Below are positions 13,701-20,885 of a DNA stretch of 29,055 nucleotides, piece by piece (the stretch's first letter is position 1; every line of letters starts with the position of its first letter). This DNA is from Ruixingdingia sedimenti (lineage in GTDB: Bacteria; Pseudomonadota; Alphaproteobacteria; Rhodobacterales; Rhodobacteraceae), in contig NZ_JAVKPH010000036.1 of assembly GCF_031432425.1 (NCBI RefSeq), positions 1-29,055 on the forward strand, given 5' to 3'. The notes under the pieces were generated by a model, which saw only the letters and a list, made by a program, of their open reading frames with translations, made no database searches and was not told the DNA's origin. The position numbers and the translations under genes are program-made.

Positions 13701-15176
13701 ATGACCGCGCCCACCATCGCACTGAAGCATCCCCGCAGGTTCTATATCGGCGGCGAATGGGTGGAACCTGCGACGCAGGACACCATCGACGTGCTGAACT
13801 GCGCCACCGAAGAGGTCGTGGCGACCGTCGCCAAGGCCGGTTCCGAAGACATGCGCCGCGCCGTCGCCGCCGCCCGCGATGCCTTCGACAACGGCCCCTG
13901 GCCGCGCATGACGCCGCAGGAGCGCGCCGTGGTGCTGGAGAAATTCGCCGAACGGCTGGAGGCGCTGAACGATACCTTCGCCGCTGGCTGGTCGATCGAA
14001 TCGGGCATCGTCTACAAGGTCGCGCAGCCGCGCATCGGCCAGTTCATCGGGCAGGCGTTCCGCGTCTATTCGGCCATGGCCCACAGTTTCCAGTTCAGCG
14101 AGCCGCATCGGTCTATGACCGGCCATCAGGGCTATCGCGTCTACGAACCCGTGGGGGTCGTCGCCGTGATCGTGCCGTGGAACGGGCCGGCGGCGCTTTT
14201 GGCCTACAAGGTCGCGCCGGCGTTGCTGGCGGGCTGCACCGTGGTCATCAAGCCCTCGCCCGAGGCGCCGACATCGGCGCTGCTGTTCGCGGAACTGGCC
14301 GATGAAATCGGCCTGCCGCCCGGCGTGGTGAACGTGCTGACCGCCGACCGCGACGTGTCCGAGGAACTGGTCACGAACCCGGCGGTGGACAAGATCACCT
14401 TCACCGGATCGACCGCCGCGGGGCGGCGCATCGCGTCGCTGGCTGGCGACAGGATCGCGCGGATCACGCTGGAACTGGGCGGCAAGTCGCCCGCGCTGGT
14501 GCTGGACGACTATGATGTCGAGGCTGCGGCCAGAACGCTCGGCGGGTCGTATTTCGGCTATATGACCGGGCAGGTCTGCCACAGCCTGACGCGGATCATC
14601 GTGCCGCGGGCCAAGCACGACCGGATGGTCGAGGCGCTGTCGGCCATCGCGCAGCAGATCGTTCTGGGCGACCCGTTCGACCCGGCCACGACCTCGGGCC
14701 CGCTGGCGAACGGGCGGCAGCGCGACCATGTGGAACGCATGGTGGCGCAGGGCGTGGCAGAGGGTGCGAAACTGGCGACGAGGGGCAGGCGGCCCCCGCA
14801 CATCAACCGCGGCTTCTTTTTCGAGCCGACGGTGTTCGGCAATGTCGACAACGCCATGACCATCGCGCAGCAGGAAATCTTCGGCCCGGTGCTGAGCGTC
14901 ATCCCCGCCGATGACGAGGCCGCGGCGATCCGCATGGCGAACGATACGCCCTTCGGGCTGAACGCCACGGTCTTTACCGATGACCACGACCGCGCGATGC
15001 GCGTGGCGCGGCAGTTGCGCACCGGGACGGTGGGTCACAACGGCCCGCGCACCGATTTCGGCATCGGCTTCGGCGGGTTCAAGCAGTCGGGCATCGGCCG
15101 CGAGGGCGGGACAGAGGGGCTTCTGGCCTTTCTCGAATCCAAGACCATCGTGATGGATGCGCCCTTCGGCGGCTGA
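13701..15176 (+). CDS. Aldehyde dehydrogenase (NAD(P)-dependent)
   Basis: The 491-residue ALDH-superfamily enzyme oxidises an aldehyde to the acid. Catalytic residues are all present: N161 in VPWNGP, K184 in VVIKPSPEAP, E258 in LELGGKSP and the nucleophile C293 in TGQVC. The FTGSTAAGR coenzyme loop (234-242) and EIFGPVLSVIP near the C-terminus are standard. ATG 13701 follows GAGAGGAACCCGC. The gene ends the dehydrogenase run and is closed by a perfect intrinsic terminator at 15201-15227. The family resembles broad aldehyde/betaine aldehyde dehydrogenases. In this context an aldehyde released by retro-aldol cleavage is a reasonable substrate, but that is inference. Confidence 0.92.
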   Translation: MTAPTIALKHPRRFYIGGEWVEPATQDTIDVLNCATEEVVATVAKAGSEDMRRAVAAARDAFDNGPWPRMTPQERAVVLEKFAERLEALNDTFAAGWSIESGIVYKVAQPRIGQFIGQAFRVYSAMAHSFQFSEPHRSMTGHQGYRVYEPVGVVAVIVPWNGPAALLAYKVAPALLAGCTVVIKPSPEAPTSALLFAELADEIGLPPGVVNVLTADRDVSEELVTNPAVDKITFTGSTAAGRRIASLAGDRIARITLELGGKSPALVLDDYDVEAAARTLGGSYFGYMTGQVCHSLTRIIVPRAKHDRMVEALSAIAQQIVLGDPFDPATTSGPLANGRQRDHVERMVAQGVAEGAKLATRGRRPPHINRGFFFEPTVFGNVDNAMTIAQQEIFGPVLSVIPADDEAAAIRMANDTPFGLNATVFTDDHDRAMRVARQLRTGTVGHNGPRTDFGIGFGGFKQSGIGREGGTEGLLAFLESKTIVMDAPFGG

Positions 15177-15200
15177 TACCGCCCTGAAAACAGGCACCTG

Positions 15201-15227
15201 CGCCCGCCGTATCCCGGCGGGCGTTTT
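15201..15227 (+). terminator. Intrinsic terminator after the aldehyde dehydrogenase gene
   Basis: CGCCCGCCG-TATCC-CGGCGGGCG followed directly by TTTT: a perfect 9-bp GC stem, a 5-base loop and a T-run, 24 bases past the stop codon. Confidence 0.9.
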
Positions 15228-15246
15228 CATGCGCGGATGCCGAATG

Positions 15247-15296
15247 GCGATACCGGGAAAGGGGTAGAGGTTTTTCCTTTGGTGTATCGCGGTATC
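15247..15296 (+). promoter_or_regulatory. Stem-loop with two alternative pairings upstream of the TRAP genes
   Basis: GCGATACC (15247-15254) can pair with GG-TG-TATCGC (15281-15290), reinforced by AAAGG/CCTTT (15258-15262 with 15276-15280). The same 5' arm, read as GATACCG (15249-15255), can instead pair perfectly with CGGTATC (15290-15296). The segment lies between the terminator 15201-15227 and the TRAP genes. It could be an operator cluster, or an RNA switch if transcribed. No known riboswitch class is recognised. Confidence 0.35.
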
Positions 15297-15442
15297 CCTT
15301 CATGCCCGACAACATCGTTTGCCGGGTGCGGCCGAAAACAGGTAGAAAGCAGGCGTGATCGTGCCCTGTCATGTGATTGACACAACGAAGAAACGCATAA
15401 CCCGTCAGTCAGATGTCGGCGGCACAGTCTTGGGGAGGACCA

Positions 15443-15547
15443 ATGCCGAGCAATGTCAGAAAAGGTGAACCGGCCGCCGCCGCGGACGCCCGCATCGCTG
15501 CACGGCAGTGCCCGCCGGTCATCGCGCCGCCCCATCCGCAGTTCTGA
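15443..15547 (+). CDS. Small ORF (34 codons) with strong ribosome site, upstream of dctQ
   Basis: ATG 15443 is preceded by GGGGAGGACCA, one of the best ribosome sites in the window, yet the frame closes after 34 codons at TGA (15545-15547). The peptide (MPSNVRKGEPAAAADARIAA...) has no hydrophobic signal segment and resembles no family I know. This is where the dctP gene of a TRAP operon would be expected. It may be a leader peptide or a remnant left after loss of dctP. The following 140 bases are non-coding and contain GC-rich inverted repeats such as GGCCCGGGCC (15645-15654). Confidence 0.35.
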   Translation: MPSNVRKGEPAAAADARIAARQCPPVIAPPHPQF

Positions 15548-15685
15548 AAGACGACGGCAAGACCCGGAACGACCGTCGCCCGCCCTGCCACGACCGCCCC
15601 GCAGCGCCCCGGCGCCCGGCGGCAGCCCGGCAGGGCGATGCGCGGCCCGGGCCTTGCGCCACCAACAAAGATAAGGGGTTCTGAT

Positions 15686-16201
15686 ATGGGAGCGGTTGTC
15701 ACCTGGCTCGAGCGTCTGATGCTCGGGCTGGCGGTTGTCTGCGTCTGCCTGATCATGCTCATCGTCACCTACGACGCGATCTCGCGCTATATCCTGCATG
15801 CGCCGCTGCCGTGGGCCTTCGAGCTGATCACCTACTACCTGCTGATCGCGGCGGTCTATTTCGCCGTCTCGGCCACGTTCCAGCATGGCGATCACATCAA
15901 CATCGACCTGTTCCGGGTGCTGATGCGCCCCGCCGTCCGGGCGCGGCTGGATTTCGCCTGGGGGCTGCTGACGGCGGTGATCTTTGCCGTCATCACCTAT
16001 GGCGCGTGGAAAGAGATGACGCATGCCTTTTCGCGCAATGAATTCCTGCCGGGCTACATCACGTGGCCGGCCTGGGTATCCTATCTGCCGATCTTCCTGG
16101 GGAGCCTCCTGATGGTGGCGCGCCTTCTGGTCCATGCCTTCACCCTGCTGATCTGGGGCGAAGACAGGGAAGTCGTCGAATTCGGGGGGCATGACGAATG
16201 A
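15686..16201 (+). CDS. dctQ: TRAP transporter small membrane subunit (DctQ type)
   Basis: The 171-residue protein has four hydrophobic helices (about 9-31, 47-64, 90-112 and 130-152), the layout of DctQ, the small membrane component of tripartite ATP-independent periplasmic transporters for carboxylates and related solutes. Typical marks are DAISRYILHAPLPWAFEL after helix one, and an HGDHINIDL loop. ATG 15686 follows AAGGGG. The gene overlaps dctM by ATGA, so the two are translationally coupled. A periplasmic binding protein gene (dctP) is absent from the window, so the substrate-binding component must come from elsewhere or is lost. Confidence 0.9.
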   Translation: MGAVVTWLERLMLGLAVVCVCLIMLIVTYDAISRYILHAPLPWAFELITYYLLIAAVYFAVSATFQHGDHINIDLFRVLMRPAVRARLDFAWGLLTAVIFAVITYGAWKEMTHAFSRNEFLPGYITWPAWVSYLPIFLGSLLMVARLLVHAFTLLIWGEDREVVEFGGHDE

Positions 16202-17487
16202 TCGCCACCACCATTGTCGCGCTGATGTTCCTGCTGATGGCGCTTGGCGCACCCGTCGGCTTTACCCTGATCGCTTCCGGCGCACTGGGCATCTACTGGA
16301 TCGGCGGTTTCCCCGCGATGGCCGGCATCCTGTCGAGCATGCCGCGCGACAGCGCCGCATCCTATGAATTCCTGACCATCCCGATGTTCCTGCTGATGGC
16401 GGAATTCGTGCTGCGGTCGGGCATCGCGGACGATCTGTTCCGCGCGGCGGCGGCCTGGTTCGGGCGGCTGCGCGGCGGCCTCGGCGTCGCCACGGCGCTG
16501 GCCGGCGCCGGTTTCGGCGCGGTCTGCGGGTCGTCCACCGCGGCGGCGGCCACGCTGTCGGCCACATCGCTGCCGGCGATGCGGAAATACGGCTACGAGG
16601 TCCGCATGGCCTCTGGCGTGGTGGCGATCTCGGGCACGCTGTCCATGCTGATCCCGCCCAGCATCGCGATGGTCATCTATGCGCTGCTGGCCGATGTCAG
16701 CGTCGCCAAGATGCTGATCGCCGGTGTCGTTCCCGGCATCCTGGTCACGCTGACCATCGCGCTGACGGTCTGGTTCCTGGCGATCCGCAACCCCGAACAC
16801 GCGCCGCTGACCCCTGCGGTCGGCTGGTCGGAAAAGATCGGTACGCTGCGGCTGGTGCTGCCGATGATCGTGCTGATGATGGCCGTGACCGGCGTCATCT
16901 ACACCGGCATCGCCACGCCGACCGAGGCCTCGGCCATCGGCGCCTTCGCCTCGGCGGTGCTGTATTTCTGGCGGGGCGGCAGCCGCAAGGCGGGGGATGT
17001 CTACCAGATCTTCGCGCGCGCCACGCGCACGGCCTGCATGCTGGCCATCATCATCCTCGGCGCGCATGTGTTCACCACCTTCTTTGCGCTGACGCAGACC
17101 ACGCAGATCATCATCCAGTGGGTCGGTGGGCTGGATGTGAACCGCTGGGTCATCATGGTGGTGCTGATCGTCATCATCCTGATCCTGGGCTGTTTCATGG
17201 ACCAGATGGCGATCCTCGTGCTGACCGTGCCGGTGCTGGCGCCGCTGCTGACGCATCTCGGCTTCGATCTGGTGTGGTTCGGCGTGATCCTGATCGTGAC
17301 GGCAGAGGTGGGCCTGGTGACGCCGCCCATGGGGCTCAACTGTTTCGTGGTGTCGAAATATGCCAATGTCCGTGTGGGCGACGTGTTCTGGGGCGTGACG
17401 CCGCATGTGGTGGCGCATCTGGTTCTCATCGCGATCATGGTGGCCTTTCCGATGCTCAGCCTCTGGCTGCCGAACCAGATGAACTGA
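16198..17487 (+). CDS. dctM: TRAP transporter large permease subunit (DctM type)
   Basis: The 429-residue, highly hydrophobic protein has about eleven to twelve helices and belongs to the ion transporter superfamily. It starts MIATTIVALMFLLMALGAPV and includes the family segments SMPRDSAASYEFLTIPMFLL, FGAVCGSSTAAAATLSATSL, GTLSMLIPPSIAMVIYALL and VTPPMGLNCFVVS. DctM is the sodium-coupled channel subunit that works with DctQ and a soluble DctP. The length is usual (425-430). The start overlaps the dctQ stop (ATGA). A perfect hairpin (17510-17537) follows. Substrate unknown; organic acids are the most frequent for this family. Confidence 0.95.
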   Translation: MIATTIVALMFLLMALGAPVGFTLIASGALGIYWIGGFPAMAGILSSMPRDSAASYEFLTIPMFLLMAEFVLRSGIADDLFRAAAAWFGRLRGGLGVATALAGAGFGAVCGSSTAAAATLSATSLPAMRKYGYEVRMASGVVAISGTLSMLIPPSIAMVIYALLADVSVAKMLIAGVVPGILVTLTIALTVWFLAIRNPEHAPLTPAVGWSEKIGTLRLVLPMIVLMMAVTGVIYTGIATPTEASAIGAFASAVLYFWRGGSRKAGDVYQIFARATRTACMLAIIILGAHVFTTFFALTQTTQIIIQWVGGLDVNRWVIMVVLIVIILILGCFMDQMAILVLTVPVLAPLLTHLGFDLVWFGVILIVTAEVGLVTPPMGLNCFVVSKYANVRVGDVFWGVTPHVVAHLVLIAIMVAFPMLSLWLPNQMN

Positions 17488-17509
17488 CCGGGCATCTGCG
17501 ATACCAACC

Positions 17510-17537
17510 GGAAACGCCGCCGCCGGGCGGCGTTTCC
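17510..17537 (+). terminator. Hairpin after dctM
   Basis: GGAAACGCCGCC-GCCG-GGCGGCGTTTCC is a perfect 12-bp stem with a tetraloop, 22 bases beyond the dctM stop. The T-run is part of the stem (GTTTCC) and is followed by ATT. It probably separates the TRAP genes from the thioesterase gene. Confidence 0.75.
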
Positions 17538-17565
17538 ATTCCTGCCCATCCGGGGAAAGGCCACC

Positions 17566-18390
17566 ATGTCCTTCGACACTTTCGGCACCGCCACCCTGCA
17601 TACCCGCGTCGAAAGCTGGGAATGCGATTTCAACAACCACTGGAACGCGCGCTACTACACCCGCAGCTTCCAGCTTGCGGCGGAACGGGTCGCGACGATG
17701 GGCGCCGGCGCGAACCCCGGCATGGGCGCGATTACCAGCCGTCTGGTGCGCTATCACCGCGAGCTTTTCGTCAGCGCCGCGGCCGAGGTGCGGTCCGCCC
17801 GCATCGGCGGCGGCGGGTACGCGGGCGCAATCGTCCACCTGATGCACAGTGAGGGGCGGCTGGCGGCCACCGCGCTCGACCTGCCCGGCACGGGGGCGGA
17901 ATACCTGCCCGAGGTCACGCCCGAAGAGGCCCGTCCCGCCCTGCCGCGCGGCCTGCTGCGCCATGCCGCCGTGGGCTGGGACCCGGAAGCCCCCGACGCC
18001 CATACCGCCGAAACCGGCCCCCTGCGCATGGCAGAGGTGGACCACACCGGCCGCCTGCTGCAAGAGGACATCACCCGCCGGTCCGGCATCGCGCTGCACG
18101 ATCTGCTCAGCCGGCTGGGATATACGGTCGAATTTTCCGCCCGCACCGGCGTGGGCCGCATGGCGGTGGAACACCGCGCCACGCCGGCGGGTCTTTGCCC
18201 CATCGGCACGCCGCTGCGGGTAAGGTCGCGCATCGCCTCGGTCGAGCACAAGTCGTTCTCGGCCCGCCACTGGATCGAGACACCGGCCGGCGAGGTCGTG
18301 GCGGTGGTGGAAAACAGCCTGCTGGCGGTGGATCTCAAGGCCCGCCGCGCCGTCGAGGTGCCCGCGTTCCTGCACCGTTTCCGCCGCTGA
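17566..18390 (+). CDS. Acyl-CoA thioesterase, double-hotdog fold
   Basis: The 274-residue protein shows two hotdog-like halves, the first from about residue 8 with the signature ECDFNNHWNARYYTRSFQ (19-36). This matches the D-x-N-x-H-x-N-x-x-Y pattern of 4-hydroxybenzoyl-CoA and acyl-ACP thioesterases, though the usual G before H is N here. The second half begins at about 150 (LRMAEVDHTGRLLQEDITRR) and ends with ENSLLAVDL. Such enzymes hydrolyse acyl-CoA esters in the cytosol. Next to a CoA-dependent catabolic block it may recycle CoA from dead-end intermediates. ATG 17566 follows GGGGAAAGGCCACC. Substrate not predictable. Confidence 0.75.
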   Translation: MSFDTFGTATLHTRVESWECDFNNHWNARYYTRSFQLAAERVATMGAGANPGMGAITSRLVRYHRELFVSAAAEVRSARIGGGGYAGAIVHLMHSEGRLAATALDLPGTGAEYLPEVTPEEARPALPRGLLRHAAVGWDPEAPDAHTAETGPLRMAEVDHTGRLLQEDITRRSGIALHDLLSRLGYTVEFSARTGVGRMAVEHRATPAGLCPIGTPLRVRSRIASVEHKSFSARHWIETPAGEVVAVVENSLLAVDLKARRAVEVPAFLHRFRR

Positions 18391-18505
18391 TCCCGGCAGG
18401 ATATGTGCGACGACATGGCGCGCTTGAATTCCTGACAGAAATACCCGAAAAACCCCTCGCCAGCCGCACGCCAGCGTTCAAGGACAACGAACTCTGGGTG
18501 ATATT

Positions 18506-20500
18506 ATGCGAATTGCGCATGTCCTGCCGCTGGCGGGCGTATCGTATCTGGCGCTCGCCTCGGTGCTGCTGGCGCAGGCCGCAGACCAGCCTGCCGTGAC
18601 GGTTCTCGACCCGATCACGCTGGTGGCGAACGGGCAGGAAAACGTCGAGGCGACCGGCGGCGCCGTGGTGACGGCCGAGGATATCGAGGCGCTGCAACCC
18701 GCCGATGTGTCGGAACTGTTCGCCCGCGAATCGGCGGTCACGGTTTCCGGCGGGGCAGGGCCGTCGAAACGGATCCATGTGTTCGGGATCGAACAGTCGA
18801 AACTCGCCGTCAGCGTGGATGGCGTGCCGCAGGCGGTGACCAGCTGGCACCATACCGGATCGAACGTGATCGACCCGGCCTTCCTGAAATCGGTCGAGGT
18901 CGAGGCCGGGGCGGCCGCCGCCGACACCGGCTTTGCCGCCGCCGCGGGCGCGGTGCGGTTCGAAACCGTGGGCGCCCACGATCTGCTGCAGGACGGCCGC
19001 ACCATGGGCGGGCGCGCGGCGCTGAGCTATGGATCCAACGGCCGCGGCGCGTCGGGCAGCCTTGCGGGCTATGGCGTGCACAAGGGCTTCGACTGGTTCG
19101 TGATGGCCTATGGCGCCTCCGGCAAGGATTACAAATCCGGCGCGGGCGCCGTGGTGCCGGGGACGGAACCGGCCTCGCGCGGGCTGCTGGCGAAACTCGG
19201 CTACGAGGTCGAGAACCACCGGTTCGAACTGAGCTATGAACGCAGCGAGGACGAGGCCGACCGTGTCATCAAGATGAACATGGACCTCAATCACGATCCT
19301 TCGGTCTATCCGCTGCGGGTGACGCGCGACACGCTGAGCTTCAGATACACCACCACCGCCCCCACCGACCTGTGGGACCCTGAATTGCAGTTCTACATCT
19401 CCGACAACGGGTACTGGCGGCCGAACTACGCGCCGGGCCGCACGAACGGCGACATGGATCTGGACGCGCGGTCCAAAGGCGGGGTGATCAAGAACCGCTT
19501 CACGCTCGGCCCCGGCACGATCACCGCCGGTATCGACTTCGCCCGCAAGGATTTTCGCGTCGACAACTACGGCGACGCCGCCACCGCCCTGCCGCAGGTC
19601 AAGACGATCGAGTCGACCCAGATCGGCGCCTTCGCGCAGGGCCGGTTCGAATTCGACAGCGGCATCGACCTGTCCACCGGCCTGCGCGTCGACCATCACC
19701 GCTATACCGACTGGAAGGGCGCGACCTTCACCGACACCGGGGCGAGCGTGAACGGCACGCTGTCCTACCGCGTGACCGAGGGGGCAGAGGTCTTCGTCGG
19801 CGCCTCGCGCACCTGGCTGGGCTTCGACTATGGCGAATACGGGCTGCTGCACGCCCGCAATGCCGCCTTCATGACCGACCCGGCCTTCGCGCCCGCGACG
19901 GCGAAGAACGTCAAGGCCGGGGTGAACCTCAGCCAGGACAACTGGACCGGCACGATGACCTTCTTCGACACGCGGCTGGAGGGCCTGGGCACCTATGACA
20001 CCACCGCGGGCTTCCTGCGCAACGGCGGCAAGGCGCGCAGCCGCGGCGTGACGCTGAACGGCGCCTACAGCTGGGGCAGCGGCCGCGTGGGCGCCAGCTT
20101 CACCAAGGCCCGGCTGACGCGCGACGGCGATACGGCGCTGGCCGATGGCGGCACGCTGATGCCGATCGGCAATGTCGCGGCGCTTTATGTCGATCAGGAC
20201 ATCCCGTCGTGGAACATGAAGGTCGGCGCGACGGTGGAATGGGCCGGCAAGCTGGAAGACGCCTATATGACCGCGAACGGCTACAAGGCCCACCCGTCCT
20301 ATACAGTGGTCAATGCCTATGCCGAATGGACCCCGCCGAGCACGCCCAACCTCAGCCTCCGCCTGGGCGTGGATAACCTCCTCGACGAGGAATATTACGA
20401 ACGGTCGAGCTATATCGAACGCGACATGGGCTCGCGCTACGTCTATCCCGTCTACGCGCCCGGCCGCACCGTGACCCTGGGGCTGAAACTGAACTTCTGA
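18506..20500 (+). CDS. TonB-dependent outer-membrane receptor
   Basis: The 664-residue protein has a signal peptide (residues 1-25, cleavage near AQA-A) and a TonB-box-like segment (AVTVLDPITLVA, about 30-41). A plug domain follows (about 45-165: VTAEDIEALQPADVSELFAR, RIHVFGIEQSKLAVSVDGVP). The rest is a 22-strand-type barrel rich in alternating aromatic strands, ending LRLGVDNLLDEEYYERSS and a terminal phenylalanine, the outer-membrane targeting mark. It takes up a ligand with energy from TonB-ExbBD. The plug resembles those of heme/siderophore receptors and Fe import is the usual default. In alphaproteobacteria such receptors also import hydrophobic organic substrates, and its place between thioesterase and acyl-CoA dehydrogenase makes that possible. 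ATG 18506 has GGGTGA upstream. Confidence 0.92.
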   Translation: MRIAHVLPLAGVSYLALASVLLAQAADQPAVTVLDPITLVANGQENVEATGGAVVTAEDIEALQPADVSELFARESAVTVSGGAGPSKRIHVFGIEQSKLAVSVDGVPQAVTSWHHTGSNVIDPAFLKSVEVEAGAAAADTGFAAAAGAVRFETVGAHDLLQDGRTMGGRAALSYGSNGRGASGSLAGYGVHKGFDWFVMAYGASGKDYKSGAGAVVPGTEPASRGLLAKLGYEVENHRFELSYERSEDEADRVIKMNMDLNHDPSVYPLRVTRDTLSFRYTTTAPTDLWDPELQFYISDNGYWRPNYAPGRTNGDMDLDARSKGGVIKNRFTLGPGTITAGIDFARKDFRVDNYGDAATALPQVKTIESTQIGAFAQGRFEFDSGIDLSTGLRVDHHRYTDWKGATFTDTGASVNGTLSYRVTEGAEVFVGASRTWLGFDYGEYGLLHARNAAFMTDPAFAPATAKNVKAGVNLSQDNWTGTMTFFDTRLEGLGTYDTTAGFLRNGGKARSRGVTLNGAYSWGSGRVGASFTKARLTRDGDTALADGGTLMPIGNVAALYVDQDIPSWNMKVGATVEWAGKLEDAYMTANGYKAHPSYTVVNAYAEWTPPSTPNLSLRLGVDNLLDEEYYERSSYIERDMGSRYVYPVYAPGRTVTLGLKLNF

Positions 20501-20523
20501 TCCCGGCCCGACAAAGACCAAAG

Positions 20524-20545
20524 CCCGGCCTTCTGGCCGGGTTTT
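20524..20545 (+). terminator. Intrinsic terminator after the TonB-dependent receptor gene
   Basis: CCCGGCC-TTCT-GGCCGGG followed by TTTTCCTTT: a 7-bp GC stem, a tetraloop and a T-run, 23 bases past the stop. Confidence 0.88.
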
Positions 20546-20604
20546 CCTTTGGCCCGCACGGCACCGGGGGTTCTCGAACCCGTGGCGCACCAGCCAGCGC
20601 CCCC

Positions 20605-20693
20605 GCGGGATATTTTCAGACAGAAAGTGAAGAGGATGCTTCGCCCCGGGGAAGGGCGCGACCTGTTCTTCAGGCTGGCCCAAATATCCCCGC
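20605..20693. repeat. Inverted pair of a GGGATATTT intergenic repeat word
   Basis: GCGGGATATTTT (20605-20616) faces AAATATCCCCGC (20682-20693), and a third copy, AAATATCCCCGC, lies at 28990-29001 in another non-coding stretch. A 9-base AT-centred word flanked by GC occurring three times, only between genes, suggests a dispersed intergenic repeat of this genome. The inverted pair could form a long hairpin in RNA. Confidence 0.4.
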
Positions 20694-20809
20694 CGGAGGC
20701 TGCCGACCTTTCCCCCCGCACTGCCGCCGGGCGGGGGCGCTGGACCCCGCCGGCCCGGCCTTGCCCCGGCGCTTCGGAATCCTCGAACCGGCGTTTTCGG
20801 AAACGGTAG

Positions 20810-20837
20810 TTGGATTTGGCCCCGGTTTTCCTAGGGT
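20810..20837 (+). promoter_or_regulatory. Candidate promoter for the acyl-CoA dehydrogenase operon
   Basis: TTGGAT (20810-20815) and TAGGGT (20832-20837), 16 bases apart, lie about 48 bases before the GTG start. Each box matches consensus only partly. The palindrome CGTTT-TCGG-AAACG just upstream (20792-20805) could be an operator. Confidence 0.3.
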
Positions 20838-20885
20838 GCGGGCCATCGGGGTTGCGATGGTGCTGGCCCCCTGAGGAGGTTTCCC

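Larger units (their letters stand above)
20546..20885. other. Non-coding stretch before the acyl-CoA dehydrogenase gene
   Basis: No gene is seen in these 340 bases. They contain an inverted pair of a GCGGGATATTT word (20605-20615 and its reverse complement at about 20682-20693), listed separately, a small palindrome CGTTT-TCGG-AAACG (20792-20805) and the candidate promoter 20810-20837. Confidence 0.45.

Noticed and set aside
15377..15382. TTGACA as a -35 box for the TRAP genes
   Set aside because: The box is perfect but no acceptable -10 hexamer lies 16-18 bases downstream; the nearest AT-rich word is about 13 bases away.
15443..15685. Remnant of a dctP gene
   Set aside because: No reading frame in this stretch shows a signal peptide or any TRAP binding-protein motif, so a pseudogene call is not supported; only the short ORF is reported.
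16081..18375. 764-codon open frame on the minus strand across dctM and the thioesterase gene
   Set aside because: It runs antisense to two clearly recognisable genes and has a His/Arg/Gln-rich, low-complexity composition typical of antisense frames in GC-rich DNA.
18335..20683. 782-codon minus-strand frame opposite the TonB-dependent receptor
   Set aside because: Shadow of the receptor gene: no domain is recognisable and it is rich in Ala/Arg/Val/His, as expected from reverse reading of codon-biased sequence.
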